This document shows positions 22,316 to 33,740 of a stretch of 64,000 nucleotides of DNA, piece after piece (the first letter of the stretch is position 1; each line of letters opens with the position of its first letter). This stretch comes from Castanea sativa (lineage: Eukaryota > Streptophyta > Magnoliopsida > Fagales > Fagaceae): contig NC_134017.1 in NCBI RefSeq assembly GCF_040712315.1, positions 57,658,636 through 57,722,635 on the forward strand, in the 5' to 3' direction. Position numbers and translations under genes: made by a program. A model generated the notes under the pieces. The model had not been told where the DNA came from. It saw only the letters and a list, made by a program, of their open reading frames with translations, and made no database searches.

Positions 22316-25290
22316 GTGGCTATGATTACAGACATTTACATGATTCAATATGTTGAAGGGTGGTGGGCAGACTCTGGTGCCAATAGGCATGTTGCTATGA
22401 TAAAAATTGGTTCAAGATATACACTCCTTTTGAAGAAGAAAAACCAATTATGCTTGGTGACTCTAGTAAAACCAAGGTACTTGGAAGTGGTCAGGTTGAG
22501 CTAAAATTTACCTTTGGACGTGTGCTCACTTTGAAAGATGTGCTATACACACCGTCCATGAGGAAAAATATAATGTCAAGCTATTTGCTGAATAAGGTTG
22601 GCTTCAAACAAACAATGGAATTTGATCAATATGAAATCTCTAATAAAGGATTATTTATGGGCAAAAGGTATGCTTGTGATGGAATGTTCAAACTAAATAT
22701 TGAAAATAATATATCATCTGCTAGTTTTGTTTATATGTTGTATTCTCTTTTTGGCATGCTTGCTTGTATCATATAAATAATAGATATGTGGGAATTATGA
22801 GCAACATAGGATTAATCCCAAGACTAGCAAAAAATTTTGAAAAATGTGAAGCATGTAGTCAAGCTAAATTAATAAAAGACCTCATAAAATTTTTGAAAGA
22901 AATTCCAAATTATTCGAATTTATTCACTCAAATCTTTGTGAATTTGAAGGAATATTAACTCGTGGAGGAAACGGGTATTTCATCACCTTTATTGATGATT
23001 TCTCCAAATATGCATATGTTTATCTATTAAAAAATAAAAGTGTTACTTTTGAGAAATTTAAATTTCTTAGAGAAGTTGAGAACCAATTCGGTAGAAAAAT
23101 AAAAAGATTTAGAAGTGATAGAGTTCAAGAGTATGAATCTATTGAGTTCAACTCATTTGTTCAATCTTTGAGAATAATCCATGAAACTACTCCTCCATAC
23201 TCACCTACATCTAATGGTGTGGTTGAAAGAAAAAATAGAACTTTGATTAATTTAACAAATTCCATGCTTATTGAGACATGTGCTCCTCTTAATTTAACAA
23301 ATATTTTAAATAGAGTTCCATACAAAAAGACTAAACTCACACCTTTCGAGTTGTGGAAGGGGCATAAGCCAAATTTGGGATATTTTAAAATTTGGGGTTG
23401 TTTAGCCTTTGTAAGATTAACGGATCCCAAAATACTTAAATTGGGTGTTAGAGCTACCACCTGTGCTTTTCTAAATAGTACAACCTATAGATTTTTGAAT
23501 ATTGAAAATAATGTGATTTTTGAATCAAGTGATGCTATCTTTGATGAGGAAAATTTTCCTTTTAAATCTAAAAATAGTTGGGGCAAAAAAGTTAGAGAAA
23601 ATGTGTTATCTCAGCTTAGCAGTTCTTCTATTCCTCAATCACAAAATCAATAAAATTTTGAAATTTAACTTAGAAGGAGTAAAAGAGCTAGAATTGAAAA
23701 AGATTTTGGCCCCGACTATTATGTTTTTAATGTTGATGAAAACCCTCTTACTTTGAAAGAAGCTTTGTTATCATCTGATTGTGTATTTTGGAAAGATGCT
23801 ATGAATGATGAAATGAATTTCACTAATTTCTAATAAAACATGGAAGTTAGTAGATTTACCACCCAGTTGCAAAACAATAGGTTGTAAATGGGTCCTTCAG
23901 AAAAAAAAAAAGCTTAAACCTGATGGCATAATAGACAAATTTAAAGCTAAACATGTTGCAAAAGGTTATAAGCAAAAAGCTGATGTTGATTTTTTGACAC
24001 TTTTTCTCCTATTGCTATAATTACATTTATTGGATTGCTAATTGCTGTTGTAGCTATATATGATTTGAAAATTCATCAAATTGATGTAAAAACAACTTTT
24101 TTGAATGGGGACCTAGATGAGGAAATTTATATGGACCAACCCGAAGACTTTGTAGAGTTTGGTCAAGAAAGTAAGCTTTGTAAGCTAACTAAATCTTTAT
24201 ATGGCTTAAAGCAAGCTCCTAAACAATGGCATGAAAAATTTGATTCTTGCATGATTGAAAATGGCTATAAGTCAAATGAATGTGACAAATGCATCTATTA
24301 TAAAACTTGGGAAAACTCACATGTTATTATTAGCCTTTATGTGGATGACTTACTAATATTTGGCTTTGATTTGCATGTTATAAATGAAACAAAAAATATG
24401 CTTAGAAGCCATTTTGAATGAAAGATCTTGGTGAGGCAAATATTATTTTGGGTATGAAAATTACAAAAACATGTGATGGAATTTATCTTGAGCAGTCTCA
24501 TTATATTGAGAAAATTTTGAAAAAATATAACTATCGTGATTGCTAACATGTTGTTACTCCTTTTGATTCTAGTGTTCATTTGTTTCCTATTAATAATGAC
24601 AATGATGTTGTTAATTAAAAGGAATGTGCTAGCATAATCGGTAGTTTACGATATGCTACTAATTGTACTAGACCTGACATTGCCTATGCAATAGGAGTAC
24701 TTAGCAGATTTACTAGCAAGCCTAGTAGAGATCATTAGCAAGCCATTGAGCAAGTTATGAAATATCTATCTGGTACCAAATTACATGGTTTGTTTTATAA
24801 AAAATATCTTGCTATACTTGAAGGTTTTAGTGATGCCGACTAGAATACTTTGTCAGGTGATTCTCTGTCTACCGCTGATTACATTTTTACTTTGGGTGGT
24901 GGTGCAATATGTTGGAAATCTAAAAAAAAACCATTATTGCTAACTCTACTATGGAGGATGAGCTTATAGCTTTAGTTTCAGCAAAGTGAGTAGGCCAATT
25001 GGTTGAGAGATTTGTTGTATGAAATTCCCCTTTGGGAAAAACCAATACCACCTATTTTAATTCATTGTGATAGCACTGCTACAATTGGTAGAGTGCGTAA
25101 CCATTTTTATAACAACAAATCCATACCCATAAGAAGAAAACATAGTACTTGAGATCTTATTTGAGTAATGGCATCCTTAATATAGAATATATTAAATCTT
25201 GTGATAATCTTGCAAATCCATTAACTAAGGCCTTAACAAGAGAAAGGGTTTGGAATATATCGAGGGGGATAGGGTTGAAGCCCATACAAT
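22316..25290 (+). pseudogene. Copia pol (element 1), broken
   Basis: In several frames the copia pol domains follow one another: protease '[10 protein letters not shown]' (about 22350-22390); integrase zinc region 'NFEKCEACSQAK' (about 22825); integrase core with 'FIDDFSKYAYV', 'RSDRVQEY' and 'NGVVERKNRT' (about 22990-23240), so the DDE residues are recognisable; RT with 'IHQIDVKTTFLNGDL' and 'ISLYVDDLLIFG' (about 24070-24360); and RNase H fragments 'FSDAD' (about 24825) to the C-terminus near 25260. At least six stops or frame changes interrupt it, for example at 22502-22504, 23651-23653 and 24419-24421. No functional polyprotein can be made. Confidence 0.88.
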
Positions 25291-25875
25291 CATGAGCCAT
25301 GTATGAGAATACCCAACTCAAGGACTTGGGATCCTGAGAATTGAGTTCAATGGGAAAAACGAATCATATGGTGGTCATAAGAAAATACATTATTAATTTT
25401 AATTTTATTTGAAAAAATAAAAAAAGATAACTAATCCTTCCCTACGGTGTAAATTCATTTATCCTATTACGTGTAGGAGGTTGAGTTTTTTAAAACTTTT
25501 AACGAACAATCTGTAGCTTTTATGAGTGGGGTGTCAAAGTTATAGGAGCACCCTAGACAGATTCACCAATGTGAGCATGAGAGTGGGGCTGCTCCCTATG
25601 AGAACAAGGCTTATTCTCAAAGACGCTCATGTAAATTGGGATCAACATAGGGTCGTAACGTGCTAACTAGTAAAGCTCATGTCAACACCTGGATCGTTAT
25701 GTGTGAGTAATAATACTTTATTTCCCCTAATCAGTCATAGTTCAAATCAGACAACTACTGACTTTGGAGTAGAGATTGCTGATTCACTAAGTGAAGGTTC
25801 AATGCAGAACACACCTTCATGATGCATAATAATCCCTCTTTGCCCAGTAATCTCTCGTTTTCCTAATTTAATATT

Positions 25876-25891
25876 AAAATGAGTGGGGGAA
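25876..25891 (+). other. Polypurine tract, copia element 1
   Basis: 'aaaatgagtggggga' immediately precedes the 3' LTR, the plus-strand priming site. Confidence 0.75.
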
Positions 25892-26452
25892 TGTTAGTGC
25901 ATTTTAATTTAAAGTACGTTAAAACTTAAATTAACTAAAGATTAATGAAGAGATGAGTTATAGTGGAATTTGTTAAAGAAAGAGTTAACTTGTATGTAAG
26001 TTAAATTAAATAAATTTAGAAGAGTTATCTAAAATAATAAATAACATGTAGGTTATGAGAAGGATTGGAAGACTATATATATGGCTATGCTATGGACTAA
26101 TTTCATATAAAGATTGAATGAAGAGAAATAGTTAAAAGCTAAGAGTATTTTGTGAGAGAGTAAATTCAATAATTCTCCTAAATACTTGAGAGATTTTGGA
26201 CCAAAAAAATGTGTTTCTTTTGGGGGAGTTTTGAGCTTAAGCTACACATCGAACTGTTGGGCTGTTATATCTTGGAGGGGACAAGTCAGAAGTGAATTTT
26301 TGCTGCATCGATTTCTAGGCTTTGCCAATCGCAGAGGGCTTGAATGTCCTTAAAGAGAGCAAGATTTCCGTGCCTTAGTCCGACATTGTTTGTTTATATT
26401 TATATTTTTTTATTGTAATTAGTATATAATTTTATTGGTAATTTCTCCAACA
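25892..26452 (+). repeat. 3' LTR of copia element 1
   Basis: It starts 'tgttagtgcattttaattt' and ends 'ggtaatttctccaaca'. At 561 bp it is shorter than the 588-bp 5' LTR because of several small indels. Confidence 0.9.
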
Positions 26453-26637
26453 GATTGGATGTTAGTTGCTAAACCTTTAATTACTTCCCTTAACAGCAGA
26501 AGAAAAAAAGACAATCCATTTTTCAGGCGTAAAAACAAGAAAAAATAGAATTCCAATTTTAGTGGATTACTGATCTGTTGGGAAGTCATCAAAAATTAAG
26601 GAAAAAAATGTCACTGTATGAATAACGTTATTACTAG

Positions 26638-27160
26638 GTTGGCAAAATTGGACATGACCCGCGAACCTGACACAACACGAAATGAAATTAGTAGGTTATG
26701 GGTTGAGGCTTAATGGGTTCGTGTCATATTCGGGTTGACACGATGAACCCGTTTGATAAACGGGTTGGGCTAGGGTTCAACCTATAGAACCCGTTTGACC
26801 CATTTAATTAAATGAAATTTTACCAATATACCATTCAAACTATAGGTATATAAACTTATTAGTTGTTGTAGTTTATTTTCTTTGACGTATTGTGATTGAT
26901 TATTTATGATATTGAGATATGCTTCGATTTTGAATGATTATTTGTGATATAATTACTCATTAGTTTTGAATTTTATATTTAAAATATTTATTTGCTTGTT
27001 TTTCCATAAATGTTTTTCCTTCATTTTCCTTCATTTTTTTTGAGGAATTTTGACCCGTTTAATAAACATATCGGGTTAGTGTTGGCTCATATAGTCAGAT
27101 ACGTATGAGTTGACACGTCACAAACCCCTAATACTCGAACACAAATTGCCACCCCTAGTC
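26638..27160. mobile_element. Non-autonomous hAT-like element
   Basis: It is flanked by a perfect 8-bp direct repeat ATTACTAG (26630-26637 and 27161-27168). The left end 'gttggcaaaattggacatga' and the right end 'aaattgccacccctagtc' are imperfect inverted repeats. The interior has 'gacccgtttgataaacgggttggg'-type sequence with internal self-complementarity. It is 523 bp and non-coding. Confidence 0.7.
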
Positions 27161-27292
27161 ATTACTAGGTGCTACATTTTGTGAACCATGCTTACAGGCC
27201 GCAAAGATGGGCTAGAGGGTCTTAAATAATTTGCTCTCATCACACAAAAGTCATTTGATTACAACTTTGGGGATATCAAAAACTATAGCCGG

Positions 27293-27631
27293 CCTTTTAC
27301 TAGACTGAAATCCATAATTTTGTTAGGAAGCGCCATTGTTTCGTAAGGAACGATTATCAAATTCTCAAAAGGATCAGAATTTGGGTCTTCATCTGTTGAT
27401 TTAGGCAAATGTCCAGCAACTGCTTCATCATTCTTTTCCAATCCACCAGTGGATAATGAAGCTTCAGTTGTATCTGCCTCGACAAGTTCTAATCCAACTT
27501 GAATCTCACCATTGGGTAGAACATGAGATGGGTCACCAGAATCTGTAGTTTCCCTCCATTCAACCTAATCAGGTTGTTTATCAGTTTCAGCGTGTCTTGT
27601 TTCTCTTAGAGTTATCAAGATGTGTGGTGTC
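27293..27631 (-). pseudogene. SAPS-type PP6 regulatory subunit gene, C-terminal fragment (distal part)
   Basis: On the minus strand an open frame reads 'VEWRETTDSGDPSHVLPNGE' and continues with an acidic Ser/Thr-rich tail to a TAG at 27293-27295. In plant SAPS-domain proteins, the regulatory subunits of protein phosphatase 6, such an acidic tail follows the helical repeat domain. An in-frame TAG stands where a Trp codon would fit before 'VEWRE', and joining to the proximal part (33490-33705) also needs a frame change, so the locus is broken even without the transposon. The assignment rests on remembered family resemblance of a poorly conserved tail. Confidence 0.55.
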
Positions 27632-28811
27632 TGTAGACGACTAAATTTCTTTAGTTCGAAATAAGTCAAACAAGTAAAATAGATTCACAAATAAGAATTT
27701 GTATTGATGAATGTGTGGTACAATTCTCTGTGATTACAAAAGAGTGATCCCTTGATTCGATCTCCTTGAAAGATTTTTTGATTAGAATTGTGGTAATGTG
27801 ATCTTGATTCGAACACCAAATATACTTCAATTTGGCTAAAGGATGGATCGAAGACCTTTGAAACGGAATTACAATGAATCTCTGGCTATGAGCTTGTTAA
27901 AAATTCTTTGTTCTTCACGTTCTTCGTGTGTTCTTTGTGTGTTCTTCTTTTCTGAAGGTTTGTGGTGGAAGTTCTTCAAGGCTTTAGAGGCTTGAATCCT
28001 TAGAGCTTCGTTCATTTATGGTGTGTTGAGGTTCCTGAAGGCTTTCGAGCTTAATTCCAGTGACCTTTGAGATCTAGACAAGTAGTTTGGATGATTCTGC
28101 TTCGAATGTTCTTCGTATTTGAGGTTGAAGTTATTGAAGTTCCTGGAGGCTTCAGGGCTTGATTCTGGTAGAGCTTCTATACTTTGAAATCTTCTTTGAT
28201 GCTGCTTGTGCTCTAGATGGCTTGGTCTCTCCTAGAGTTTCTGGAGGCTTTTTAGCTTGATTCTAGTGACCTTTGAGATCTAGGAAGATGATTGGATGAT
28301 TTCTCTTCGAATGTTCTTTGTATTCGAAGTTGAAGTTCTTGAAGTTCCTGGAGGCTTCAGGGCTTGATTCCAGTAGAGTTTTTGGATTTCTGAACTCAAG
28401 ATGTCTTCGTGTCTGTCCTCCAGATGTCTTAGTGTCTCCGACCTCCCATCCTTTTTAAATGTCTTAGGAAGACTTCTATTTATAGGAGTTTAGGAGTGGG
28501 TGAGTGACACGTGGCAGAGTCTAATTGGTGACACATGCCACAGCCTAGTTATTCTGCTTATGTCATCGCTTACACATGCTGGATTGCTTGTGTCATTGCT
28601 TACACGTGCAGGGCTGCTTATGTCATCGCTTACACATGCTGATGCGTTTCATGTCTCTATTTCAATGACACTTGACAAATTTCTATTGATTTTTGAATAG
28701 TGATAGCGAAACCTAGCAGCAGTACGTGGCGCTTTGTAATTGGTTGTATTCTGTGGACTTGGTAATATGATGTGTCAGCTTGTGATAGGTCAGAAATTTT
28801 CCCTCTCTACA
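27632..28811 (-). repeat. 3' LTR of the non-autonomous gypsy element
   Basis: On the plus strand it runs from 'tgtagacgactaaatttc' to 'ttccctctctaca'. It is 1180 bp and contains two copies of a 206-bp internal unit (starts near 28061 and 28266). A minus-strand TATA box ('CCTATAAATAGAAG') lies near 28473-28483. Confidence 0.88.
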
Positions 28812-28826
28812 AATGCCCCCTCAAGA
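28812..28826 (-). other. Polypurine tract, non-autonomous gypsy element
   Basis: On the minus strand 'TTGAGGGGGCATT' directly precedes the 3' LTR. The same tract precedes the 3' LTR of the complete element (48241-48253). Confidence 0.7.
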
Positions 28827-28899
28827 CTCGTTCATGCACACAGTTTTGGAGTGTGGTGAGTGAATAAGTCTTGAAAATGAATTTTTATACTTGACTTTT

Positions 28900-29611
28900 C
28901 AAGTGAAGTAGTTAAAGGTGGTGGAGCTTTTAGCAGGATGAAGTAATTTCAGAAAAGTAGACCCACCCATATGAAAGGCTTTGTTGAGACCGAGAAGGGG
29001 TCTGTGAGTATTTGAATGTACTTGTGTGACCAAGCCTTCTTAGTAGAGGTTAAGTCGAAGTAATTTCAAGAGAGTGTTCCATGGTACCTAGAGTGGGTTG
29101 GTGAGGCTGAAAGTTATTTGCAAGAAACTGGATGTATTTGCAAGATTGAATCATTTCATTAGAGGTTAAGCTGAGGTAATTTCAAAAGAGTATTTTGGAT
29201 CATTGGTGGCGATCATTGGGTGTAAAAGATGGAGAAGAAGTGAGAATGTTGGCTGGGTACAGGATGCAGAGTCATGGGGCTAGCCTTACATTTTTAAGAA
29301 GTCCAGGCGAAGTTATTTCTGAAGAATATACTTTGGATTACAGCAAGGACATGTGGGAGAGTGGTTGAATGCGCATGTGTCATTGTTTCACTCAGGTTAA
29401 GTTGAGGTAATTTCAGAAGCTTAAGGATTCTGGGTATGCTGATGTTGGTGGTGAAGAAGATGGCGATCAAGCAAAGTGAATGGGTGAAACACACGCCACC
29501 CTGTATGCTGAATGAGGTCCGACAGCAAGTCGTTGAATGCGCCTGTGTAATTGGACCATGCTGACAGACATTAAGTTGAAGTAATTTCAGAAGTATATTT
29601 TCTAAAATTCC
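28900..29611 (-). repeat. Spaced 'GAAATTACTTCA' repeats downstream of the accessory ORF
   Basis: On the plus strand the motif 'gaagtaatttcagaa' and variants recur near 28945, 29057, 29175, 29312, 29406 and 29580. The minus strand keeps a short frame that includes 'LLKLPQLNL' and 'AHSTTLPH' (about 29294-29425), also found in the complete element at 47748-47872. Function is unknown. Confidence 0.5.
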
Positions 29612-30295
29612 TCAAGCTGAACTTAAGTTGGAGTAATTCCAGAAAATGTGTTTTGAGGTACTAGCAACGATGACCTTTGGGCCCCACGCTAGTGGAAACA
29701 TGGAATGAGGCTTTGGCGACCATTTACTGACACCAAAGGCTGATTTTCGATGAGCTAGTACCTTGGAAGTCATTGTAAGTGTTGGATGGGAGACAATTTG
29801 TAGGATACCCCAACACCTTTCACCACCTTCACCTAATGCCACTTGCTGGGAAAGTACAACAAAATGAAAGGTGGTGCTAACTTACGATCTTGGCTTTAGA
29901 AACCAGCCAAGTTGCTGTTTGTTCCGAACGTCTGCTTCTAATGGGAGACCAAGTAGTTGGAGAGAGACTATAGGAGCCTTGATCTTAAGAACAGATGTCT
30001 CTGCTTGACTTAGATTTCCTGGCCAACCAAGTCCAAGGAAGCATGGAACGACAATATAGACCTTGTTATGAGTAACTTTATGAACAAATGTGGTCATTAA
30101 GTGGGGAAACAAAATTTGTTTGGATCCTAAAACAACGATGATGTTGTGAGAAGGGTTTCTACTGAACCATGAGGGGGTTGATTTAAAACTGATTATGAAG
30201 CGATTTTGGTTGCAAGGTGTTGAAAATGATGAGGTCATAGTGAGAAATGGCTGTGAGAAGGAAGATTTGAAAATTTGAAAGAAGCAAATCTTCAT
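29612..30295 (-). pseudogene. Accessory ORF of the Tat-related element, one premature stop
   Basis: Same reading frame as the 227-codon accessory ORF at 46800-47483, and exactly the same length: 684 bp including the stop. The start 'MKICFFQIFKSSFSQP' and the end 'FWNYSNL.SA' are shared, and by hand count about three quarters of residues agree with no insertion or deletion. A single in-frame TAA at about 29882-29884 interrupts it, where the other copy has CAA (Gln). I recognise no domain. A conserved TATA box lies about 52 bp upstream (30347-30354). This is the only coding-like content left in the non-autonomous element. Confidence 0.7.
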
Positions 30296-30346
30296 TTCAT
30301 GATTCAGTGTATTTTTTTTGGTGAGTTTTGATGAATCCGACCCTTC

Positions 30347-30354
30347 TATTTATA
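30347..30354 (-). promoter_or_regulatory. Internal TATA box upstream of the accessory ORF (antisense element)
   Basis: On the minus strand 'GCTATAAATAGAAGGG' lies about 52 bp before the ATG at 30295. The complete element has the same 'TATAAATAGAAGGG' before its own copy, which suggests a separate internal promoter. Confidence 0.5.
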
Positions 30355-32089
30355 GCAGAGAGATGAAGAATGGTAGTTGGGTAGTTGAGAATGGCAGATG
30401 AGACCTTTTGGTGAGAATGGTGGACGAGAACGGTAGGCACTGAATGAGAATGGTAGGTCTGAGATTGGTAGGTACCGAACGAGAATGGTAGGCTGGAGTA
30501 GTGTCCCAATGCAATTTCAAGTTCGAGACACACTTATGAGAGCTCATCTGTTCTTTGACAGGGAAGTCTTGATGAAGTCTGGAGGATAATTTTGAGAGAA
30601 TCCAGACTAAATGGATGAATCTCAAATTTTGATCTTGGGAGCTTAAGTTTTGGACACTGCTAGTACTTTGGAGAAGTGGGTTAGATTGGTGATCTCCAAG
30701 TTCAAAACAAATAAGCGGATTACAAAATCAGAATCTTTGTGAAAATCTGAATAGGATAAGCTTTGCTTAGACATCTTGATTCTTGGTCAAAGTTCACATC
30801 AAAGCCAACAGCTGTAGAATCACACTATTTGAGCAATTTTGGATTCTCAAATAAATAAATAAACCCCAAAATTGGAACGTACGTGAAAAATTGGGCAAGA
30901 CAGGTCCTTATTGAAAATTTTGACTTTTGGTCAAGATTTGTGCAAAAGTCAACTTTCTAGAAATTGGACCGAGCAATTTCCAAGTCTTGGTTGAAGAAAC
31001 GGATCCCAAAATTGGAATGTACACAAAAAATTGAGTGGGACAGACAGGCCCGTTTTGAAAATTTTGACTTTTTTGTCAAAGTCAAAGGTCCAACTTGGTC
31101 AAAGCATTTTTTTTTTCTTTTTTTAATTTCAGGCGGTCCAGATCTGGGTCAGATGAACAGGTCAAACAGGGTCAAACCGGTTGGTAGAGGATGACATAAA
31201 CAGTGACATCACACGCCTGCACTTGGCGCGTGGAAGCGCGTGTGGTGCATGCACGCGCATTTGGTTCTAGTGGTGGCATCAGTTTCGTAAAAGTTTTGTC
31301 AGATATGCGCAGATTTGAATGGGAAATCCATGGGTTTTTGAGAATTTGTGGCAGCGCGTGGCTGGGTATTTGGGCTTGGAAGTTTCAGGTTTGCTGGATC
31401 GAAGGTCATAGAAGACTCTTGTGGGTTGATTTTTGTGACACCTTGTCAGAAGTTTTTAGAAATCCGAAAGAGAAACCAGTGGACATTGTTGGACTTGTTG
31501 CCATCTTCTTGTTTGTTCAAAGTCCTTAGAAGATTTCTGTGAGTTGATTTTTGTGACATCTTGTCAGAGGATTTAGAAATTCGGAAGAGGTGACGGTAGG
31601 CATTGTTGGACTTGTTGTCATTTTAGTCTTCTCTATTCTGACAGTGTTTGACATCTCGGGCTTTCAAGGTCAGTAATACAGTTAGTTTGAACACTCAATA
31701 ATGCTAGAGATACAAATAATTTTACAAACTGCTAATGTGGTAAGTAGTCGTTGGTATGAAAAAAATGATATTAATGGTAGGCCTAGATACAAACCAACAA
31801 GAGGTTGACCACATCAACATTTTGTAAAAAATATTGTAAAATAATTTGTGGCGATAGCATTACTCTTGAACAATATGCGGTCTAGAACTTCATTCAAGGT
31901 CTAGTGCAATAGTTTCTTGACATGTTATTCTTTGCAGACCTATAAGCATTTTCTGAGGTCTAGCGCAAAATTCTTTTCTAACAACATGATCCATTTATGG
32001 ATACTTAGTGCAGTTTTTTTTTTTTTTTTAACTTTGAGTGCATTTGAGTTGCAAAGTCTGAATTTACAAGAATTTATGGACGATTGAAT

Positions 32090-32108
32090 TTGCGGGCGTG
32101 CCAGAATT
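32090..32108 (-). other. Primer-binding-site region, non-autonomous gypsy element
   Basis: On the minus strand 'AATTCTGGCACGCCCG' follows the 5' LTR, matching the sequence after the 5' LTR of the complete element (35531-35546). The cognate tRNA was not determined. Confidence 0.55.
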
Positions 32109-33489
32109 TGTGGACGACTAAATTTCTTTAGTTTGAAATAAGTCAAACAAGTAAATAGATTCACATATGCGAATTTGTATTGATGAATGTGTGGTACAAT
32201 TCTCTGTGATTACAAAAGAATGATCTCCTGATTCGATCTCCTTGAAAGATTTGTTAATTGAAATTGTGGTAATGTGATCTTGATTCGAACATCGAATATA
32301 CTTTAATTTGGTTGAAGGATGAATCGAAGACCTTTGAAACGAAATTACAATGAATCTCTGGCTATGAGCTTGTTAGAAATTCTTTGTTCTTCACGTTCTT
32401 CGTGTTCTTTGTGTGTTCTTCTTTTCTGAAGGTTTGTGGTGGAAGTTCTTCGGGGCTTTAGAGGCTTGAATCCTTAAAGTTTTGTTGATTTATGGTGTGT
32501 TGAGGTTCCTAGAGGCTTTTGAGCTTGATTCTAGTGACCTTTGAGATCTAGACAAGTAGTTTGGATGATTCTACTTCGAATGTTCTTCGTATTCGAGGTT
32601 GAAGTTCTTGAAGTTCCTAGAGGCTTCAGGGCTTGATTTCGGTAGAGCTTCTATACTTCTGAATCTTCTTTGATGCTGCTTGTGCTCTAGATGGCTTGGT
32701 CTCTCTTAGAGTTTCTAGAGGCTTTTAAGCTTGATTCCAGTGACCTTTGAGATATAGGAAGATGATTTGAATGATTTCTCTTCGAATGTTCTTTGTGTTC
32801 AAAGTTGAAGTTCTTGAAGTTCCTAGAGGCTTCAGGGCTTGATTCCGATAGAGTTTCTATACTTCTGAATCTTCTTTGATGCTGCTTGAGCTCTAGATGA
32901 CTTGGTCTCTCCTAGAGTTTCTAGAGATTTTTGAGCTTGATTCTAGTGACCTTTGAGATCTAGAAAAATGATTTGGATGATTTTTCTTCGAATATTCAAA
33001 GTTGAAGTTCTTGAAGTTCCTAGAGGCTTCAGGGCTTGATTCCAATAGAGTTTTTAGATTTCTGAACTCAAGATGTCTTTGTGTCAGTCCTCCAAATGTC
33101 TTGGTGTCTCTGGCCTCCTTCCATCTTTTTTAAATGTCTTAGGAAGACTTCTATTTATAGGAGTTTAGGGGTGTGTGAGCAACACGTGGTGGAGTCTGAT
33201 TGGTGACACATGTCACAGCCTGATTGTTCCACTTATGTCATCGCTTACACATGCTAGATTGCTTGTGTCATTACTTACACGTGTAGGGCTGCTTATGTCA
33301 TCACTTACATATGCTGATGGGTTTCATGCCTCTATTTCAATGATACTTGGTAAACTTCTATTAGTTTCTGAATAGCGATAGCAAAACCTAGCAGAAATAC
33401 GTGGCGCTTTATAATTGGTTGTATTTTGTAAACTTGGTAGTAATATAATGTGTCAGTTTGTGATAGGTCGGGAATTTTTCCTCTGTACA
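32109..33489 (-). repeat. 5' LTR of the non-autonomous gypsy element
   Basis: 1381 bp, bounded on the plus strand by 'tgtggacgactaaatttc' and 'ttcctctgtaca'. It contains three copies of the 206-bp internal unit (starts near 32535, 32741 and 32947), one more than the 3' LTR, which accounts for the 201-bp length difference. A minus-strand TATA box lies near 33150-33160. Confidence 0.88.
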
Positions 33490-33705
33490 GTGTCTTCTGA
33501 CTTTGTTCCTGCTCTTGGAAAAGGTGTTGCAATGTCAACCAAGGCGTCATCTTCACCAACAATAGCATTATCATTACTGCCACCATTAATTACACCATTC
33601 ACCTCAGTGTTGGGTAATGGGGAAGCAAGTGAGCTAGTTGAGTGTTCATGGGCAACTCTGTCATCCACGAAAGCAAACCAGTTGGAATTTGTATAGAGTG
33701 AGCTA
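33490..33705 (-). pseudogene. SAPS-type PP6 regulatory subunit gene, C-terminal fragment (proximal part)
   Basis: On the minus strand a good acceptor ('TTGGTGTGTTCAG') ends at 33706, and the exon then reads 'SSLYTNSNWFAFVDDR', followed by an acidic stretch with 'VVGEDD'-like sequence. The SNWFAF..DDR motif is what I associate with the C-terminal region of plant SAPS-domain PP6 regulatory subunits. The exon is cut at 33490 by the gypsy target site and resumes at 27631. Upstream exons were not found between here and 34594 or beyond the next insertion, so this is a gene fragment, not an intact gene with an insertion. Confidence 0.6.
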
Positions 33706-33740
33706 CTGAACACACCAAGAGAAATGCAAAAAAAAATCAT

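Larger units (their letters stand above)
20772..26452 (+). mobile_element. Ty1/copia retrotransposon, decayed but structurally complete
   Basis: It is bounded by LTRs 20772-21359 and 25892-26452 and flanked by a perfect 5-bp target duplication GATTG (20767-20771 and 26453-26457). Domain order is gag, zinc knuckle, protease, integrase, reverse transcriptase, RNase H, the copia order. Many stops and frameshifts inactivate it. The LTRs differ by numerous substitutions and indels, so the insertion is fairly old. Confidence 0.93.
30296..32108 (-). other. 5' internal region of the non-autonomous gypsy element
   Basis: On the minus strand this holds, in order, a leader after the primer site, a short MITE-like insertion (about 31700-31870), a CGCG-rich segment (about 31210-31255), a GTCAA/TTGAC-rich segment (about 30920-31110) and the conserved sequence leading to the accessory ORF. 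No gag or pol similarity is seen in any frame. Confidence 0.6.
27632..33489 (-). mobile_element. Non-autonomous Ty3/gypsy element (Tat-related), no gag-pol
   Basis: An antisense LTR element inserted in the SAPS-type gene, with a perfect 5-bp target duplication GTGTC (27627-27631 and 33490-33494). LTRs are 32109-33489 (5') and 27632-28811 (3'). They resemble the LTRs of the complete element at 34595-49176, and the primer-site and polypurine sequences match too. The 3.3-kb interior has no gag, protease, RT, RNase H or integrase. What remains corresponds to the 3' region of the complete element: the GTCAA-rich segment (about 31060-31110), the CGCG-rich part (about 31210-31255), a TATA box and the accessory ORF. 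It would depend on enzymes supplied in trans. Confidence 0.9.

Noticed and set aside
31203..31529. ORF reading against the antisense gypsy element
   Set aside because: It runs through the CGCG-rich non-coding segment in the opposite direction and has no counterpart in the complete element.
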